Shown piece by piece: positions 7,124 through 10,068 of a stretch of 10,068 nt of DNA. The notes below the pieces were generated by a model. It worked only from the letters and a program-made list of their open reading frames with translations. It made no database searches and had not been told where the DNA came from. A program made the translations under genes and the position numbers. The stretch comes from Pleurotus djamor (Eukaryota; Basidiomycota; Agaricomycetes; Agaricales; Pleurotaceae): assembly GCA_029747585.1 (NCBI GenBank), contig JAPEVF010001415.1, forward strand, positions 1 to 10,068, read 5' to 3'. Each line of letters opens with the position of its first letter. Positions within the stretch are counted from its first letter, which is position 1.

Positions 7124-8831
7124 ATGGCGCCCCCATTTCCCAAGGTCGTTGCATTAGATACGGAGCAAGTCCCCGCCTGCTCTCTTTGTATCGTCGCTGA
7201 CCATATACCTCTAGCTGGACCATCTTCTGGGGTTGGCTTGATGTCAGTACATGGGGTAAGGGCCGCCAAGCCGCTCCCAAAGTTGAGGACAATATCCGAC
7301 GCCGTGACACCTGGGAACTTTACGATAAGAGGTAGTCTCAACTCTGATACAGATAAACCAGTTGTGCTCACGCTCCAACCCATCCAGCAATCCCAGCAAC
7401 AAATGCGGAATGTATGCAGACGTCCCAGAAATCATCGGCGACATCCTCAACAACGGCGCCAGGCTTGCTATCGTGTCTCGGAATCGGAGCAAAGACATGT
7501 ACAAATTCAACTCTCAGCTCTTGCACGTTGAACCCTCTACTGATTACAGAAACCTACCAGGTGTGACCGAGCCCTCTGGTTCTGGAAGGTCAATGACGGT
7601 ACTGGAAATTACAGGCCCCTCATTGACCTAGTCACCTACGATGAGGTTTACGACCGTAGGTATCCATCCACTTTCGTGTACTCTTCTGACCTTTCGTTTC
7701 TAAAGGGAGCAAGGTTGAGCACTTCAAGAAGATCAAGTCTTATGACTCAAGCCTCAAATATTCAGACATGGTGGGCAGCATTACGTCTCAATCTCAATCT
7801 CTCGCCTCATGTGCCTCAATCAGATTCTGTTCGATGACGAAGCTACGAATAATACGGTAGAGATGATGCTTGGTGAGTCGCGAGTCCATTTCTTTGGGCG
7901 CATGAACTAACGTGTCCTCGATCTACTAGGTGTCACATTCAAGGTCTCCCGAAACCAGAAAGGTTTGACATGGAACAACTACCGAGCAGGTATCGATGTG
8001 TGGCGCCGTAACCAGCGTATCATTTCACCCTTCCTTGGGTTGAAGTTATCCAGTTATTCCAGGCCCAAATTCATCGGATACTCTGGCATGGATATTGGTT
8101 CCATTAAACTTTTAGAGCAGGGCTTGAGACGTCATGACCGAAAGGAAGCTGCTCGCTATGGCTTCGCAGTCTATGTCGCTGACAACCCTGCTATGTACGC
8201 CCATCGTTCAGTTTAAACGCTACCATATGTTGACTTTTGACCAGTGCCAAATACTTCCAAGAGTGGATCAAGTACGCGTTTGGCGGGAAATCAGCCACCA
8301 CAATTGTCTGCAAGATCTATGCTCGGGATGGCGCTATCTGGGATCGCATGAACAAGGTATGTTGAAGCTCATACCATGCGCAGACTTCCGTGACCATCTG
8401 ACTTTGGAACGGTATATTGCCAGATTTGGGTGCCAGACAAGGCCACCACAAAGACGGACGTCAAGGCCACACCATTCAAACTCGCTTGGAGTCAAGAGGA
8501 TCGCGATCGTGAAGTTCTCGCCTGGGGTGTATCCAAGCCGTACGTTCTCTTCGCTCGGCACCCCAACATGGACAAATTCAAGCAACCACGAGGAACCCCC
8601 CGTTTCCCTGTTCCAAACCTCAAACGCTGGAACGAAATGGTTGTGTACCCGCAGATCCAGGAAGCGCAGTTGCTTGCCATACGGATGACTGATAGTGAAG
8701 TCAACGCAGACATCCGAAATGGAATTCACCTTCATTACGAGAAGAAGTTCCAAGAGTGGAATATTACCGCTCCACCGGCAACGCACCAGGAGGTCACGAA
8801 GTTTGGAGAAATGAGGGAATTCCAATTCTAG
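7124..8831 (+). CDS. MDP-1-type HAD phosphatase fused to PARP/ART-like domain, ~420 aa
   Basis: Exons: 7124-7164, 7215-7331, 7388-7498, 7561-7655, 7706-7770, 7824-7872, 7930-8194, 8245-8356, 8424-8831; 1263 nt in frame. Residues 1-190 match magnesium-dependent phosphatase-1: DTDWT (12-16) is the DxDxT nucleophile motif, VSRN (82-85) motif II, Lys124 or a nearby Lys motif III, LFDDE (145-149) motif IV, then a KGLTW...WRRNQ ending. Known relatives are small HAD phosphatases of about 160-200 aa with phosphotyrosine or sugar-phosphate activity. Here about 230 residues follow without a break; 200-373 resemble an ADP-ribosyltransferase fold (separate entry). No signal peptide or membrane segment is seen. 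The start gives a short MAPPFPK lead into the first strand, as in the family. The exon 3 acceptor is ambiguous (7387 or 7396; 420 or 417 aa). The phosphatase call is strong; the role of the fusion is unknown. Confidence 0.9.
7165..7214 (+). other. GC-AG intron inside the HAD catalytic motif
   Basis: This 50-nt intron starts GCAAGT, the preferred context for GC donors, holds CTGAC as a branch site and ends CCTCTAG. It splits codon 14 (GA/C), the second Asp of the DxDxT motif. Removing it gives VALDTDWTIFWGW, the family's N-terminal signature. Read through, the motif is lost. Confidence 0.88.
8049..8687 (+). other. Predicted PARP/ADP-ribosyltransferase-like domain (residues ~200-373)
   Basis: After splicing the region reads FIGYSGMD (207-214), then IKLLEQGLR (218-226), GFAVYVADNPAIAKYF (237-252) and, far downstream, WNEMVVYPQIQ (354-364). 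This order and spacing parallels PARP-type catalytic domains: HG(S/T), I..GLR, GIYFAD...S..Y and NEYIVYD..Q. Tyr241 and Glu356 would be the second and third members of the H-Y-E triad, while the first position is Tyr210 instead of His. The loss of His resembles degenerate PARPs that bind ADP-ribose or are inactive, so activity is uncertain. This is motif recognition by eye; no profile was run. Confidence 0.6.
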
Positions 8832-9855
8832 TGATTTGCTACGTACGTCTCCTTGTGTTACCTGTTCGTTACAATGATGTCATATCCTTGAGCAATTATG
8901 GGGAAATGCATAAGGGACTTCATCAACGGAGCCCAGAGTGCCGTATTAGTTTCTGTGTGTCAATGACACCCAGCCTCTGCCGTTCCTGCGCTCACGTGTA
9001 AGGAATAGCGTAAACAGAGTTTCCCCAAAATGTATTGATGGATGAACAAAGAGACGTCCACATCCATGGGCAGGCGACACTGATTATTGGGAGTCCTGCT
9101 GCAATGTGGCGTATCGTATTCCCATCCAGGACCCATTGGTAGTATGCACAGAGAGACGGCATGTTAAGTTTGAAGCATCAAGGGACTAACGACGCCGGAA
9201 ATTCCATTTCTCAATTGATACAGCGACCCCATTCCTCCTGAGCCCAGACGTCGTTGGAAGAGTACTTCTTGGGAGTTTCTTTTGTGCATAGCATTCGCGT
9301 AATTGAGAACCTCCTGTAATGATGACGGAAAAACAGATACAGAGGACATACTGACATTTGGTCGCCAATCTGTCAGCAACGTCTTCTACCGGGGAGTAGG
9401 GTCTCCGTCAACCAAGGAACTCCACTGTAATCAATGACTTACGTCTTGTCACAAGATTAGGCTTCTGAAGAATGGTAAATGTCACTTTCCTAACGAGTAT
9501 TTGCATACGCGCTGCGCACCAGCCGAAACCTGTGAAGCTACCGCCTTTCCGAGCATTCCAGTGTTAAGAAGTTGGGCTATGAGGAGACGCCCCAAAAGCC
9601 ATAAGACGTCAAAATTGGGCTTCTCAAAACACACGCAATTGTTCCTCCACATTAATGAGTCTCGCAAATTTGACACAGCGCGTTGTGATGATAGGGGTAG
9701 GGTGAGTTTTGCGCCGATTATAGCCCTAACCTCGGGCAACGGTGATACTACATCAGGAAAACATCATTTTTACCAGGAGCAGATGGAAGCTAGATAAGAT
9801 CAAGAAGCTGTGGGAGAAAGGTATCTTGTATATCTAAAATAGAAAAAGCGCCTAA
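8832..9855. other. No supportable gene; probable 3' UTR and intergenic DNA
   Basis: About 1 kb downstream of the phosphatase-ART gene. Open frames are short on both strands. On the minus strand between about 9160 and 9740 there are GTAAGT and CAG pairs and moderately codon-like stretches, but no join gave both a continuous frame and a recognisable motif. A CACGTG box occurs at 8993-8998. Confidence 0.4.
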
Positions 9856-9933
9856 AGTTATGCTTTGTACAAGAGATATGACAAAGCAAGAAAAAGACGC
9901 TGTAATACTTACATAGCGAGCGCCAATGCTTCA

Positions 9934-9984
9934 AAAGCACAAAAAGCTGGAAAAGCTAGGAAAGCTAGGAAAGCTCTGAAAGCG
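9934..9984 (+). repeat. Imperfect 9-bp tandem repeat (about 5.7 copies), Lys-Ala-rich if translated
   Basis: Six successive units start AAAGC: AAAGCACAA, AAAGCTGGA, AAAGCTAGG twice, AAAGCTCTG, and a partial AAAGCG. The frame through it is open from 9856 to 10029 (58 codons, no ATG) and would read KAQKAGKARKARKALKAL. The surrounding 200 bp are much richer in A+T than the rest of the window. It could be an exon, the edge of a decayed element, or simple non-coding repeat. Confidence 0.65.
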
Positions 9985-10068
9985 TTGATAAACAAAACAA
10001 AAAAATTGAGCAGTTATAATAAATGTGTATAAATCATACCACTTCATATTAATGCAAAAAGTATTTAT

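Noticed and set aside
6796..7200. 134-codon plus-strand frame
   Set aside because: It lies in the divergent promoter and overlaps the true start of the phosphatase gene in another frame; its sequence has no recognisable motif.
8334..8825. 163-codon minus-strand frame
   Set aside because: It is the antisense shadow of the last exons of the phosphatase-ART gene, whose spliced frame has clear motifs.
9160..9740. Possible multi-exon minus-strand gene
   Set aside because: GTAAGT and CAG pairs are present, but the exon joins I tried either broke the frame or made a stop, and no peptide was recognisable. It could still be a gene fragment; transcript data would decide.
9501..9797. 98-codon plus-strand frame
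   Set aside because: No domain, no supporting splice or promoter context, and composition like non-coding sequence.
9856..10068. Named transposable element
   Set aside because: No transposase or reverse transcriptase motif, terminal repeat or target duplication can be seen within the window.
1..10068. CRISPR array or bacterial-type operon
   Set aside because: No spaced direct repeats; genes are intron-rich and on alternating strands, as in a fungal nuclear genome.

Overview
The window looks like nuclear DNA of a filamentous basidiomycete, most likely an Agaricomycete. The support is many short spliceosomal introns (48-67 nt) with GT/GC...AG ends and CTNAY-like branch sites, an intron-containing nuclear tRNA, and a phosphatase architecture that I recall from mushroom-forming fungi. 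No bacterial operon, CRISPR array or intact mobile element is visible. Most genes are split by introns, so the gene models were built by joining exons by hand.

Layout. (1) 1-1057 (+): the 3' part of a coiled-coil, Ser-rich protein. Its last intron, once removed, reveals a C-terminal membrane anchor. (2) 1058-1716: 3' UTR and spacer. (3) 1717-1805 (-): tRNA-Asp(GTC) with a 17-nt intron and a Pol III T-run terminator. (4) 1887-3183 (+): a seven-exon short-chain dehydrogenase/reductase, 325 aa. (5) 3184-3589: convergent intergenic spacer with one ambiguous base. (6) 3590-6544 (-): a twelve-exon 5'-nucleotidase-type metallophosphoesterase, 783 aa, with a 10-nt microexon and a GC-AG intron. (7) 6545-7123: a shared divergent promoter region. 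(8) 7124-8831 (+): a nine-exon gene of about 420 aa that fuses an MDP-1-type HAD phosphatase to a C-terminal domain with strong motif resemblance to the PARP/ADP-ribosyltransferase fold. (9) 8832-9855: no gene I can support. (10) 9856-10068: an AT-rich tail with a 9-bp Lys-Ala-encoding tandem repeat, possibly the edge of a decayed element or an unresolved exon.

The most interesting item is the phosphatase-ART fusion, transcribed divergently from the nucleotidase. An NAD-consuming or ADP-ribose-binding domain, a HAD phosphatase and a nucleotide phosphohydrolase side by side suggest a nucleotide/ADP-ribose theme, but that link is inference. All homology statements come from recognising motifs; no search was run.
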